64,000 nucleotides of DNA from Hippopus hippopus (lineage: Eukaryota; Mollusca; Bivalvia; Cardiida; Cardiidae): assembly GCA_946811185.2 (NCBI GenBank), contig OX328096.1:46452252-46516251 (forward strand), read 5' to 3'. The first letter of the stretch is position 1; each line of letters opens with the position of its first letter. Positions 1 to 15,200 of this stretch are shown here, piece after piece. The translations under genes and the position numbers were made by a program. The notes below the pieces were generated by a model. The model ran no database searches. It saw only the letters and a program-made list of their open reading frames with translations, and had not been told where the DNA came from.

Positions 1-155
1 TTTTTTGTTAACATATTTACAACAAAGCTGGGAAAAAACATTCTTGTAGCTGCTATTAGTCATACTAAAAGACAGCATCATTCTTCAAATAAACATTACT
101 AAAATAACACCTTATGTGGAAGATAAGTCCAATAATGGCTTTAATTATTTTTTAG

Positions 156-295
156 GTACTACCTGTGATGATCTAGTGATAGACTGTACAGATGTGTGTA
201 ACATGACTGGTTCTCAGCCTTACTATCCTTGTTCCGAGGGCCATAATTCGTTCATGTGTAACTGTAGACCAGGCTACACAGGGACATTTTGTGAG
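156..295 (+). CDS. Exon 1 (visible): EGF-like domain
   Basis: The acceptor TTTTTTAG precedes 156 and the donor GAG|GTGACA follows 295. The exon starts in phase 1 and ends in phase 0. It encodes the end of an EGF domain (CNCRPGYTGTFCE), preceded by several cysteines (TTCDDLVIDC). The phase-1 start means more coding sequence lies upstream of the window. Confidence 0.8.
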
Positions 296-3200
296 GTGAC
301 AATCTTTGTCGTTTTTTGTTTTGTTTTAGATTCTCTTTATGAAACTTGGTTTGGATTTGACTTCTCAGCTTCGTATTAAAAAAGGGCTTAGATAATGTGA
401 TTTGCCTTCTAAGGGTAAGAAAACAGGGTGGTAAAAGGTGAAAGTGCTGTTACCAGTAATTTCTCTGTTTTTCACAAGCTTTTCAAAAGCTCTACTTCTT
501 AGGGTTGTTAAAATATGGAATTGCATGGTAAAAGGTTGATGGGTTGATTGAAAAATAGTTAGATTTGATTTCTTTGGACTGTCCTGCTGGTTCATTCTTT
601 TCCATCATGAGTTTAGAGAGTTATTTTGGAAGGTTGTTATCCCCCGCCGTAGGCGGAGGGATATAGTTTTAGCGTTGCCCGTCCGTCCGTCCTTCTGTCT
701 GTCTGACCGTGTGTCAGTCTGGAAGAATATCTCCAATACCATTGGACGAAATTTCATGAAACTTTATACGTGTGTACAGTAACCCATTCTGCCGACATGC
801 TTTTTTTCTTTTTTTGATTCGAAGAAAAATGGCCAACTGGGAGTGATTTTAAGTTACACGGTCAAGTAAATTTTTCGGCGGGGGATATCATTTCAACGAA
901 ATTGCTTGTTTTTCTTGACATTAACAGATATAAATATGAAATTTAACTCTGTACCAGACCACAAAATTCTACAGTCAGTCATAGTGAAAGCAGTTACGCA
1001 CAACATATCAAACTGGCTTACATGATGAGTCAAAAAGGAAGAAAACATAGTGGGAAAAGGAGAAAATATTGGTTAACAGCATATCTTCCTTTTCTCACAG
1101 TGTTTTCTTCCCCATTGTCATTAGAACTAAGAATTGTTTGATAAAAGAATTAAAATTTTTTGTTTGTTCAGCTACTTAATAACAAATATAAAAGCATCAT
1201 TAACTATTTAGATTGAGATAAATGAATGTGACACAATGCTGCCCTGCCAACATGATGGAGAGTGTAAAGATGAGATCGGGGACTTCAGCTGTAGTTGCAA
1301 AGCAGGGTGGGAGGGACGTTACTGCACAAAGCCTGTAAACCATTGTTTTCCATATAGCCCTTGTCAGAATTCTGGAAAATGTCAGAGCCTTTCTCTGAAT
1401 TATTTCTGCATGTAAGTCCTCAGACTTTTTTGTTGCTGTATAGATATGGAACCTGCTTAAAAAAAGAATTGTCCTGGAACCTAAACCTTTTGTCTGCAAG
1501 GAAAAAATAATTGACTTGTTTGCACAGAAGAGGGTATAGATAAAGATTAGACTATGCAGTATGATTTTGAATCAACACTGCTTAATATTTCCTTTACTTT
1601 TCTGGCTAAAGCAGATTATGCATTGCAATATTTTTTCCTTTCATGAAAAAAAATATTCAGCACTTTCAGATTTAAGCCTCAAACTCTTTCTTTGTATTGA
1701 CATTTTTAAGTCTTTACCCAACGATAAAATTTTTGACTTGTCAAAATTGAAAGGAGTTGCAGAGGGCAACATAAAAGTGGGATTTGTCTCTGATATGGTA
1801 GAAAACTTTTAGAAAATAGGAGAAGATGCTGGTGACCAGTAATTTTTCCTTTTCCAACAATGTTTCAAAAACTTCTTTTTCAGGGTTGTTGAAACTTGGG
1901 ATGGTTTGGTAAAGGGTTAAAAGACCTAATAAACAAATTCATACATACATGTTTAGGCAGTATGAAAAGTAGCTAAGTTTATTCATGGAAGCAGTTTGTT
2001 TCATTTAGAGTACTTTCAAGATTAATTTTATTAATCTGTTAGTTCTCCTCAAGTTCTGTAGAAAAGAAGGATTAACAAGCATCAAATGAGGTATCTAGAT
2101 AGAACATTATCAGCCTGATAAAGTCTTCAGTCTTTTAATTAAATCGAGTGTCTTAACTCTTTACCAAACAACAAAATTTTTGACTTGTCCAAAATAGAGC
2201 AATTTGCAGAAGGCACACTAGATGTGTCTCCAATGATTGGATTTATCTTAGGAACAGTTTAAAATTTTGTAGTAAAATGAGAAAATACCAGTTTCCTGTC
2301 TTTTCTTCTTTTCCCACAGTGTTTTCAAAAGCAATTTTCTGCAGGGTTGTTAAAACATTAGATTGATTAGTAAAAGGTAAAGATGCTTTGCCCACTGCAA
2401 TGTTTTGTTAAATGACTTTTACAGGTGTCCAGAAGGAACAGAAGGTAGAACCTGTGATGCTTTGCCAGATATTTGTACTGTTGTAGACCCATGTATAGAG
2501 GGCCTGGGTGATTGTGATGTAGCCAATATGACCTCTGTTTGCAAGTGCACAGATGAAAGTAAGATTTATATGTATTACTGCATTCATATGGTATTCTGAT
2601 AAAAATAGCGGAAATCTGGTGATAATGTACAAGTACAGACTAGTTTAACTTTTTTGGTCTCTTAGATTTCACACATTTTGTTACACAAGATCTACTTCAC
2701 ATTTTTCTATCAGTTCAGTTGAACACAGCTCTGCCTTTGCTAATCTGTAGCTAGTGATATACACCCCTCCTTGACGTTCACAGGCTTTTGCATAACCCTT
2801 TAGCTTGGCTGTTTTTGAAGGAAACCTCAAAGGATTTTCATAGCCCTGTTGTTATCTGTGTTGTCTTCGTACAAAAACTTTGACATTTTCTCATATTACT
2901 ATCATTACTGAAGATACTGACCTTGGGCTAGTAAACTGTTGTTAGTTACAAAATAGGGAGCCCATACTAAATGGCCAGGTTATGTTCAAAATATTTTTGA
3001 TGTAGTTACCTCCCTTTTTTGACAGTATTTTTCAGTCAAGCTGCGGAACCAGCATGAGATGCTGTGGTTATATGCTTGAAATATTTGTGAAATTTTCATC
3101 TGGGGTAGACCCGTTCCTTTATCATACAGAAAATTGAACATTACCAAAACATATCAACCCACATCAGCCTACTCAAACTACGCGTGCTGACCTAGGTTGA

Positions 3201-6200
3201 TACTTTTTGCAGATTCATTAAACCTCCTTTTCACAGAGTATGACTCGTATGCATTCTTTTCACAGGAAACACAGGAAAATCTTGTGAGCTGTTGACTGAT
3301 TTCTGTAAAGACATAGATGGTAAACCAGTATGTCAAAATGATGGCAAATGTCAACAAGGGCCGTTAGGACACACATGTGAATGTATGTCAGGTATGTGAA
3401 CTTTTTCTTATGATTCTTTTTATACATATGATAAATTCCAGACTTAAACTTTACTGAAACATGAAAACTATGCACATGCAAAGAGGTAAACAAATGGTGA
3501 TAATTGGAAAAAGAAACAAAATATATCTACAGAATTTCATAGCAGTGCTGGGGTCCTACGTGGCTTAGAGGTAAAGTGTGGGACTAGTAACCTGGAGGCC
3601 CCAGGTTTGAGCCACACTTGATCCCTTGGGTCCTTCGTGGGAGTGTCCTTGGGTAAGACACTTCAGAGCCCTAGCCTAGTACTGGTGAAACCAAGGAAAT
3701 ACATGAATATGTGAGCTGTCGCAGTGATATGACTGAAATAATGTTGAAAGCAGCATAAAACACCAATTAATCAATCAGTCAATCATAGCAGTGCTTGTTG
3801 ATGTTAGTTCAATTTAAATTCCTTACTGAACTACATTTTAAACTGCTCCAAATTGAAAGTATTTGCTGGTGACACGTGTGACTGGAAAACTGAATTTTGC
3901 CTATGGAAAGGAAAAAAAAACATGAGAAAATGCTGGTAAGCAGCATTTTCTCCTTTTCAAAAACCTTTTTCATCAAGGACCTTAAAGTTTGAGACTGTGT
4001 TGAAAAGGGTTAATAAGTAACTTATTCTGTCTCTATGCAGTTTCATTTGATTAAAGTGTACATTTTTCAAATTTTATCTCAAAAAGTGATTTACTAGGCT
4101 TTATCTTTTTTTTTAGTAGATACAAAAAACAGATATAAAAACCTGTATTGATAAATCTGAAATTTTGCTGGTGATATCAGGAAATCTAATTTTTAAAGGC
4201 ATTTTTTTTACCTTATACAACAAAAGGAAAGACATGATTATTTCAGGTTACCAAGGAGATAACTGTGAGATTGAAACAAGTCCTTGTACATGTGTCAACA
4301 GCACAGTGTGTTTAAAGGTAGATGTAGGTTATTCATGTATCTGTCCACAGGGAGAGCCATACATAAATGATGAATGCAAAGGTAAGTCTGTATTCTAGTG
4401 GTTTGAATTGGTTGCCTTCTGATAAATACTGTTGCAGAAATTTTAGAAAAATCATCTTTGTTGAATAAGGACAATCAAAATGAATTAAATTTTTGCCTAA
4501 CAAAAAAATTTTAGACTCATCCAAATTAAAAAAAATTGCAGACAACAAATTAAATTAGACTCAGATGATGAAATATAATTCTGATCAGATAGATATCATT
4601 GTTGGAAAAGAAGAAAATGCAAGTTTTCATTTTTTTTTCGAAAGCCTTCTTTCCCAAGGGTCATTAAAACTTGAGATTGTTTGATGAAGGGTTGAAGTTT
4701 CATATACAAATACACGTGAAAACTTTGGGGTAAAGAGAAAATTTCCTTGTTACAAGAATATCTCTGTTAACCACAACACTGTTAAAAGTGGTCTGCTGCA
4801 AATTGGAAAAAAAAAATCTGCAGTTTGATACCAGCATTTTCTCCATTTCCCTACAACATTTTAAAAAGCTGCCTTCCAAGGGGCCATTAAAACTCAGGAT
4901 TGTTTGGTAAAGGTTTCACTTGTGTTGATTGTTCAGTTTTTATTTCTATGATGTAAAGTACCCTGTGTGGTAATTGGTTAAGGCCTTTTTTGCCATGAAA
5001 AGCACCAGATTTGCAGTGAAACAGAGATAGGATTTTATTCTCATTACAAAAATCTTTTTTGTCTATAAAGTATTTGTTGTACTTGTTTTACTCCACTATA
5101 CTTTCAACTGTAAATCTCAATTTTTTCTTACCATTGATTGACATAGGTATATTTTGCAGCAAGTTTGACAGACTATGATATAGTTTTTCAAGGCAAAAAT
5201 GAGGACAAACCAGCTGCACAATTAGAACAGAAGTACATCATAAATTCAACAACATTGTCAGTGTTCTTCTGGGTTAGAGGCAGCAGTCTGTCTGGTAATA
5301 ACCAGCTTATACAGCTCCATTTGTAAGTTGTTGTCTTTTTCTAAGTCCTTTGTTGAGAACAACCTATGACTTTGATTAGCTATGTGTAGTTTTAGTCTCA
5401 AAGTTTTACAAAAAGGTGGTAGTAAATATCAGTCTGACAATACACAAAAAACAGCCTCCAACTCTGATCTTCTATGTACAGGTTTTAAGGATTGTAAGAT
5501 TTTATTATGCCTTTTTCCTTTGTCACATTCCATTGTCTGTCTTTGAACCACCTAGATTTTTATACCCCCGCAAAACGAATGTTTTCGGGGGTATACTGGA
5601 ATCAGCCTGTCTGTCCGTGTGTCTGTCCGTGTGTCTGTCTGTGTACAAAATACTAGTAATTGCCTGTTTCTGTCAAAGCGCTGGCGGGGGTATTATTTTT
5701 TCTGACCTTACCTATTGGTTAGTATGTCTTTTTTGTTTGTTTCTAACTGCAGCAATCTGTAGAAGAGAACAAAAGAAATTTTTGGTGATCTTAGTGTAGA
5801 GAACTTGTCATATCATGTCATTGAGTAGAGACTTCATGAATGTTTATTTTTTCCAAAAGCCTTGTAATGATAATATCATTCTGCTTTTGTATAATTTCAG
5901 GGAAGAATTTAATGGGACTTTCTATGGAAGTCTAATTGTTTTCCCGACTTATGTAGAGTGGCAGAGGTCTGGTCTAGACACAGAAGTGACTGTATTCTCC
6001 ACAGGAAACATTTGGCCGTTGAATGATTATAAGTGGCACATGTTTGCTTTGACCTTGGAGGATAGTGTGCTTATGATTAAAGCAGATACAGCAAAAACAG
6101 ATGCAATTTTGATGGCAGCCTTTTTACCTGACCATTCCTTGATGTAAGTGCAAAGACGCTGATCTATTTAACTCTTAACTATAAAACATGATTTTAGACC

Positions 6201-9200
6201 TTTGCAGACAACAGTAAGAATGTGGCTGAACTGGTGGAATTTACTCATTAAGGAGTAGAAAACTTTTTGAGAAAAGGAAACTGTTGGTGACCAATACTTT
6301 CTCCTTTCTTTACAATGTTTCTTTTTGAAGACTTTTTGACTACTTTTTTGTTTTTCAGCAGACATTTTGGTAAAAATTATAGCAAAAGCAGAAGAATTTG
6401 CTTGTAAAGAGATTGTCCCAAATTTAACTTTATAGTGTTTTTCCTGTACAAAAGATAAATGCTTTTGACTTTATATTTGTATAAATTTGTTGATATCAAT
6501 AGATCTGTAATTTCCTACCACATCCAGTGGCTGTTTTTCTAAGCAATTGACTCTTTACCAGACGACAATATCGTAGCCTTGTTGAAATTGAAAGCATTCA
6601 CAAACAACATATTAACTGTTAATCAGAACAATAAAATTGTCTTTCAAAGGGTAGAAAACATTGTGGGAAGAGCAGAAAATGCTGGTTACCAGCATTTTCT
6701 CCTTTTCCAATGATGTTTTTAAAAGCAATTCTTTCTCATGGTTGTTAAACTGTGGATTCTTCGCGAAAAGGTCAAAAGATTGCAGTTATCTATCTTTGTA
6801 ACTTTCAGTGTACAGAACAACATAGGTAGGACAAATTTGAGAGGGGAAATTACCCAACTGCAAGTTTTTGATTCCAAATTGGAGGAGAGTAATATAGACC
6901 AGGGCTTTAACGATATAACATTTAGAATATCAGAGCATGGAAGGCTCATTCAGGGCTGGTGGGGATACAAACTGCAGAAAGATGTGACACGCCAAATTCC
7001 AAGCAAGTTGAAAGAAAGGCCCTGTGAACAAGGCAATTCTCTCTTGCACTGTCCTGAAATTGAAGGTACTAAAAGCATATAATTTTGTACAATACATTTT
7101 TTCCAAACAAATATTTGACTATTCCAAATCGGAGGCATCTGCAGAAGACAAATAAACTTCAGTTCTTTGACAGGTAAGAAAACATTGCTGGAAAATTGGA
7201 AAATGAGAAAATGCTGATAACCAGATATCAACAATGTTTTATAAAGGCTTATTCCTCAGGGTCGTAAAAACACAGCATTGTTTGACAAAGAATTAATGTA
7301 ATTGATGTTTTCAGTCAGACCCTATCCCAAACAACAAATTTTGGATTCTTTCAAATTCAAAACATCTGCAGAAACCAAATTCAAAATTGGTACAATTGAG
7401 CTTGAGCTCTCTGATACAGTAGAAATCATTTTGGAAAAAGGAGAAAATGCTGGTTATCAGCGTTTTCTGTATTTCCACTAAATTTTTCAAAAGCTGTCTT
7501 CCCTATTGTTGCGAAAACTAAGGATTGTTTGGTAGAGGCTTAATGACAGATCTCATAATTTGAGTCACATTTAATTTTTTGTCTGTAAAGTTTGGAAGAT
7601 TTTGTATTTCTACATTTCTAGCGTAGCTGTATTGGAAGAAAAAATCAAGTCCAAGTTGCAGTGTCTTCTGCATTGTCGTCTGCATTGTCATGCAAAAACT
7701 TTGACATTTTATAATATCGCAGCCATAACTGAAGGTATTTACTTCAAACTCGAACATGTTGGTAATTATCAAAAGGGGAACCCATACAACAGGGACAGGC
7801 AATCATCCAAATATTTTTGACACATTTATGCCCCTTTTTCAACTAAGTATTTTCACAGAAAATAAAGCAACTGCAGCCGAGTGTTTGTACCCACATTCCA
7901 TGCACTTGTTTAAAAAATTATTCTGTTCTTTAGGACTGATTAAGAATTTTTTACTTTACATTTTAGTTGACCGTCTACCTCCTGAGTTACAATGTGATAT
8001 GACAGACTTTATAACTGTGGGAGTGAATGTATCAACATTCATTCCTGCCATAAGGGAAAAGGCTGTGTTTGGTCTGGATGCAGAAATACAGCTAGCCACT
8101 TTGCCAACAGGTAATTTTGACCTTATTATATGCTATTGCTTCTTTCAACACACAGGGAATTTATGACACTTTCATTGAAGAGCTTGCTCTTTCTGCAGAA
8201 TAGGCAGAAAATACTGATTAATCCTTTACCAAACAATATAGTGTTTTACCCTGATGAAGAAGGTGATAGAAAACATTGTGAAAATAGGAGAAAATGTTGG
8301 TAACCAGCCTTTCTCCTTTTTACCACAATGTTTTCTATCATTTCAGAGACAGAAGTCATCTATTGAGCTACATTTAATTTTTCATGTGCAATTGCCTCTT
8401 GTTTGGTAAAGTGTAAAATTTTGTTAGTTGGTAAATGGTTAATACATGTATGTTGTAGGCTCACCAAAGATATAGGGAAAATCTTCCTTTTAATTCCTTA
8501 CCTCAAGAAATTGAATTAGCAGTGGCTGAATTGTTAAATTTCTTGGTAAAACAGAGAAAAACAACTTGAATATATGTCAAAAAATTGTGGCAAACTGTGA
8601 ATTTATTTGTCACATTTTTTCCCTCTTGCTATATATATAACTTTCAAAAGTGGTCTGTCTTTTGTATATGTATTTTAGATAATGCCCATATTTTAGTTAG
8701 ATCATTTATAGCTTTACAATAAAGAGATATTGGGTTTGCCTATAGTAACGTTTTATTTAAGTTTTGTATGGTAATAACTTCAAACAAGTTGATATTTTGA
8801 TTCAAGGAATAATGTCAGGTTCTGTTTTTCAGATGATGTGTATTCCTGGGGATACTATCCAAGTGTTGTTGTTGGCATGGATGACCAAAATAATACTGCA
8901 GTCTGTAGATTTGACGTTACCATAAAACGTATGACTATTTTACATAAAGCTGTCTATTTCCATTGTTTCTGAGATATTTCTTGACTCTATACTTAACAAA
9001 AAAATTTTAGCCTCATCCAAATTCAAAGCATTTGCAAACAACAAACTAAATGTGACTTAAAAAGTATAATGTGTCTTTGAAAAGGTTGAAAACAGTCGGA
9101 AAAGGTTTTTTTACATTCTGTAAAAATATACTGGGTACATAAGGTATTGATGGTTTTCATAAGGGTCATCTGCCACTGTAAATCAACAGTGATAGTTTTA

Positions 9201-12200
9201 AACTGGTAAATTGTAAAGAAAAAGACCCAATTACCATACTTTATTTTTGTTACTGTTTTTTACCTTTCATTAATTAGTGAAAATGTGGTTTGGTTGAATT
9301 TGTCTGAGAAAAAGACATAGAATTTCAGCAAATACATTTTGAATTAAACGATTATGAAAATATTTTGACAAATGGAAATGAGCAATTCTTCCATTTACCA
9401 CAATGATTTCAGTAGTTGTCTGCATCTGCTGTAAAACTGTCTTCAGAGGAAATGAAATAAACTGTAGCTTTCCAAATACCTTATTTCTCCGTTATTAGGA
9501 CAAGAAGAATGCCCAGCTAGTGGTGCCCTGACAGATGCTTCCATCAGTGTATGCAGTAATGTAGACAGTATTTGTGACCTTACTTGTCCCTCAGGATATA
9601 TCCTATCAGCTCCAGTACCCAACTATATACCTTGTGGCCCACTTGGAGTATGGGACTTCAGGGATCCAGCTACAACGAAGGTCCTACCCTTGTGTTCTGA
9701 ACTAGGTAAATTAAATTGGCATAACATCTTTTAACAAAACTGTGAGAGAACATAATGTCCTACTTCAACGATATGAATGTATAATAATGTCAGTTCATTT
9801 TGAAGTAAACTGTCAGTGTATCTAAAGATTGATTTGTTCTGTGAATTCTTCAGAGTCATGAATACTTATAAAATATAATATGCTCTTGCTGTTTTGACTT
9901 TTTATTGTGAATGTCCTACGTTCAGCTTTCAGCATTGTTTTTGCCTTTCTTTGAAATCTATGTCAGTTTCTTCTTTTTTTTTCATTTATTCTTTAACTTT
10001 TACTTTTATTTCTTACATCTTTCTTCTACAGTTTCTCTCGACCTGCTTTGCTTCTGCTCTCTTTGTTTGATTGTGGTCAGGCATTTTGTTACTTAGAATC
10101 CTAAAGTAACAGTATGGCATTCAAATATACCAAGTCAATATAAAAAAATGTTGTCAAAAATATGTAGTATCTATTTTTGGTTCAATGGTTCCTGCTACAT
10201 AACGTAAGTCAAATTTAGATACTTCTTTTCTTGGTGTCTCCATGATTACTTACATTATAGGAAATAACTTCAATAGTCAACATTAAACATTTATTAGGGA
10301 ATAAGGAATGTGTTTTTTGGTTGTTATGGGAAAAAGCTCATTAGTTCATTACAAACTTTCTATATCACCAAGAGAGCACAGTTCCTGTTTTTTCAGTGTT
10401 CTGGCATTTTGTCATTTAAATTTAGGTGATGCTGATGATTATACACAACATGTCATGGTCAAACTTGGGTACAGATTTAACTCCTCCTGTACATCAAGTC
10501 TACAGAATGACATGGAATCAAGACTACTAGCAGTATTTGTTGGAAACATCAGTAACATGACCCCACTAGTAGACAAGTGGCCAGCCTTATGTAGAACTAA
10601 CTCAGATTGTGATAACCTTGAAGTGACCTCAGAATGTGATCCTGACCAATCTGATCAGATCAATATGATGTTAGACATGTACACTTTACAGTGAGTTGGA
10701 TCTTGATTACTTGACATATATTCAATTTTGTTATTCTTTATTGCATTCTATTTTTTTTTTTTTTGGGGGGGGGGGGGTTATGGTTTTTACTGGAGAGAAA
10801 AGTAATATTCTCAAAGGAGAACATTATGATTGTCTTTTTACAATTTGACAACATTTTAGATTTGTTCCATATTGACAGCATAGTTATGCAGACATTTTAA
10901 ATACAGGATTTAGCTTAGGAAGAGTAGAAAAAATTGTGGGAAATGGGGAAAATCCTGTTTACCAGCAATTTATCCGTTTCCTACAATTTTTTTCAAAAGC
11001 TTCTCCACCAGGGTTATTAAAACTAGGGATTGTGAGGTGAGGGGTTAAACATCTTTTCCTCGAAGCTATTTACAGTACGTCAGACATGCTAGAACATGTA
11101 TAAGTATTTTGAAAAACATTTGGCAGGAAGGAAAAAAGTCCTTTTGAATGATATGGAAAGATATTTGATAAAAGAGCAGTTGATTTTAACAAGCAATTGT
11201 TTTGATTTGGACAGTAGTGTCAAAAGTTGAGTATTTCATAGGTTTAGAAAAGTCATATTTGTATGGTAATGTATTAATCCTCAAAGTGGCTTTCATCACT
11301 ATAGTTGCCTTTGAGATAAGTATTAATCAAGATCAGCCTGCACAAACATGTAGTCTGATCTCTGATCTACACTGTTGAGACATTCTGGAAAAGAACGATG
11401 GTTCTTAATTCTAGACTGAGAATATTCTCAGGGTTTATTCAGTGCCCTAAGGGTTACTATTTTAAGATTTCCAAGTTGATGCAATTTATCTTGCCAATAC
11501 TTTATAAATAATTTACATGTACGATCAAAATCATTTAACAAAGGCCTATTACAAACACATTTTTGTGATTGCAGGGAACCTTTTACATATCACACAGAAT
11601 CTGAGAGCTATTCTGTCAAAGAAGTGTTTTTAAGAAGTATTTATAGTGACATGGACTTTGATATAAGTGTAAGTAAAGCTTGAAGTCTTGTATTCTAATT
11701 TCTGTTGGCTTGTATACTATACCCTTTACAATATGACACAATTTCTGACTAGTCCAAATTGAAAGAATTTGCAGAGTCCAATGTAGAATTATGTGGCTCA
11801 AATGATTGAATTTGACTTTCAAAAGGTAGACGATGTTACAGAAAAGACGAGAAAATGCTGGCAACCTGAATTTTCTCCTTTTTCCATGCTTTTAAAAGCC
11901 CTTTTCCTCAAGTTCATTCAAACACAGGATTATCTGATATGGGGGTTAAACCCTTTCCAAATGATGAAATTTTGGACTAATTCAAATAAAAAGCATTTGC
12001 AGATGACATAATAAAAGGTGCTTCAATGTTGGCATTTATCTTCCAAAGGTCAGACAACATTGTGGAAAAAGAAGAAACTGCTGGTTACCAGCATTTTCTT
12101 CTTTTCCCATAATGTTTTCGTTTTTTGTCCCCTACCGGCGAAGCTGAAGGGGACTTTAGGTTTGCACTCTGTCCTTCTGTCTGTCCATCAGTCTGGCAAA

Positions 12201-15200
12201 TCAGTTTTCTGGACTTTTTTTCTAAATACTGGCAGATATTGAGCTGATTTTTGGTGTGTAAGTCAACCACCATGAGTTACAGATCAAGTTTCAGTTTCGT
12301 TCTGGTCCACTGATTTTTGACGAAATTACGGGCCTTGGACTTAGAAATTTTCACCAAAAAAACAGTTTTCCAAACTTTTTTTCTAAACACTGGCAGATAT
12401 TGAGCTGATTTTCGATGTGTTAGTCAATCACTATGAGTTAAAAATCAAGTTCGAGTTTTGTTCCGGTCCACTGATTTTTGACGAAATTACAGGCCTTGGA
12501 CTTAGAAAATTTCACTGAAAAAACAGTTACCCTGACTTTTTTTTAACACTGGCAGATATTGAGCTGTGTTTTGGTATGTGAATTCACCACCATTGCATGC
12601 ACACCCATATATGATCAAGTTCGGGTTCCATTCCAGTCCACTAATTTTTGATGAAATTACAGGCCTTGAAAATTTGCTTTTACGGGGAATTTGTGTTTAA
12701 CAAACACATCTTGTCTTCGTAAAACTTCTTCAATGAACTTACATTAACAAGGAGAAATGTTTATATATCTGGCTTTCATTAAAGCATTGCAGGGGCATTA
12801 AACCACTGGATTGTGTGATAATGTGTTAAGCAAGTTTTTGATAAGGACATTGGCTATTTGCAATACTAGTATATGATCTTACACTGTGCACTCCACTGTA
12901 TCTCTTTACCCGTTACAACAAACACTAAAATTTTACCACTGCCAGTATCAAAAGCATTTGCTAGAACACAAATGTGACTCAAATGAGTAATAGGACATTG
13001 AAATTTCAGATAATGTGTGCAGAATGGTGGTTACCAGCATCTTCTTCTTTATAATTTGTTTCTCTAGTGTGAAGTATAATACAGGGAATATAGTAAAGGA
13101 AGCCTGAAACAAGAATCTTTGAAGAAGATACCTGTAACTTTTCCTATAATACATGCAATTAGTTTACTGTTAAATGTGTGATTGAGCCTTTACAAAACAA
13201 TACAGTGTTTTAATGACCCTGGCAGAGAAGAATTTTGAAAATATTGTGAGAAAAAGAGAAAATGCTGATAACCAGCATTTTGTTTTGTTTTTTTACAATG
13301 TTTTCTACCTTTTCAAGAACAAATTCCATCATTGTTGCCATGAACGTTTTTATATGGATAATTCTGAATTGGTCATTCAGGTAAGATTAAAAAATTACTT
13401 GATTGTTTGCAGGATACTTATGGGGCTGTGATTGTTGAGGGAGCTGTGTCTATCGACATCCAGACACAGTGTCCACCTGGAAAAAACCTAGTGGATAACA
13501 AGTGTGGTAATAATTCTTTTATTTTGCCTCTGTTTTCATATCCTGGGCAGCTTTTCATAACCATAGATATTGTTGCTGACAGTGTAGGTCGACAACCATA
13601 CTGCACAAATCATGAAATCCTATCATCAATCTACCCCAGTCACAGTGTTGACATATTACGGGAAAAGTAGATATCAAATAACAAGGTTTGTTACCTTTAT
13701 TCCCGACTAAAAATGTCTCAGGGTTATCCCCGGACTGGCACATAAATGGAATAGATAGGCTCATATTGGGTAGAAAACCTAACTGCTGTTTATCGTAATG
13801 TATCTTACGTTTTACATCATAGTCCATGATTAGTGAGGCCCATTATACTTCAGCCATGCTCTGTGAAAAGTTGGTTTAGGGCATCTGCAAAAAAGTATAG
13901 AGCCAAGTCAGCCTGTGCAGTCCATGCTAACTGTTATGCTATTGTCAATTTGTTTGCATACCAAAAGACAAATCTCCATCCAGATTTAGTGGGTTGTTAC
14001 ACAAAATGAATATAATGGATCCATGATTATGTGAGGACTTGCTTGGTATAATGCATCATGGAATTGCATTGAACCCCCTTTTGCCAGACCATGGCTCACC
14101 TATTTCATGTTTTCAGTTCTATGTGGAAAGGGAATGTATTACAACAGTTCATCCTCCTCCTGTCAGATGTGTGAGATTGGTCAGTACCAAAATGAGACTG
14201 GTCAGTTCTCATGCAAGTCATGTCCGACAAACTTTACCACAGTAAACATTAGAACCCCATCAGAGGACCTGTGTGTGGGTAAGTGAAGATTTTAGCCATT
14301 ATCTGTTTGAAATCTTTAATGTCATAAAATTAGAGCGATGAAGTTATGGAAAAAGTTTAACTGATAGTAGAGAGCAGAAAATGTTTTACAAATAGAGGTA
14401 CTTGTTACTTTGAATTATTTCAATCTTTCTACCAAAATTTACAATCATTGTTTCTTTTCTTTTCAGGACTTTTACTCATTCTAATGGCTATGTTTTTGTT
14501 TATTGTATACTGCTGAAGGTCACTTTTGAAAACTTTAATGAAATGTCAAAAAGCCTTCAAAACATTTTCTAAAAATATTTTCTTGAATCAAAGCTAACCA
14601 TATTTTTTAACATATATGTATATTTCCTATGTGTTTTTCTAAAACACTTCACTGTGGAAATATTCATACAGTATTATATGGAAACAAAATTTCTTGAATA
14701 CACTAAAAAACCTAGTTTTTTCTCCATATCTTTATGCCACATTGAACTTTTTTTTTGCAACAGAAATTTGTAGTGTCGGATATTTCTATGACAACAACAA
14801 GTCACCAGCAGGCTGTAGTGAATGTCCCTTGCACACCTACCAGGATGAGAGAGGTCAAAGTTCATGTAAACAGTGCCCAAATGATAAGCGGACCAAAACA
14901 AATGCCACCACAACTGTGGACAAATGTTATGGTATATTTGTTTGATGCAATATCATTTGTGTTTCGTATTAGAGATAGGAATTGAGACTAATTTGCTTTG
15001 CATTGTTTGAGAAATTTGAGTCCTTAAACACACAATCCCTTGTTTTTATGACACTGAAGAAGACAGGTTTTGAAACATTATAGCCAAAGGAGAAAATACA
15101 TGTATTAGTACCAGCATTTCTCCATCTGCCACTACTTTCACAAAGACAGTATCCCATTATGTGAGCAACACTTACTTTGTTGTTTGCAAATGCTGTCAAT

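Noticed and set aside
3555..3640. Possible tRNA gene
   Set aside because: Only box A and B similarity remains. Long tail and flanking 13-bp duplication show it is a SINE head.
5416..5799. 127-residue open frame
   Set aside because: Covers a repeat element with GTCT/GTCC runs (Cys/Leu/Ser-rich artefact) and lacks splice support.
9911..10096. Phe-rich 61-residue open frame
   Set aside because: T-rich intron sequence; no acceptor/donor pair and no similarity to the module family.
10752..10778. T-run followed by G-run
   Set aside because: Simple slippage tract, no gene or structural element attached.
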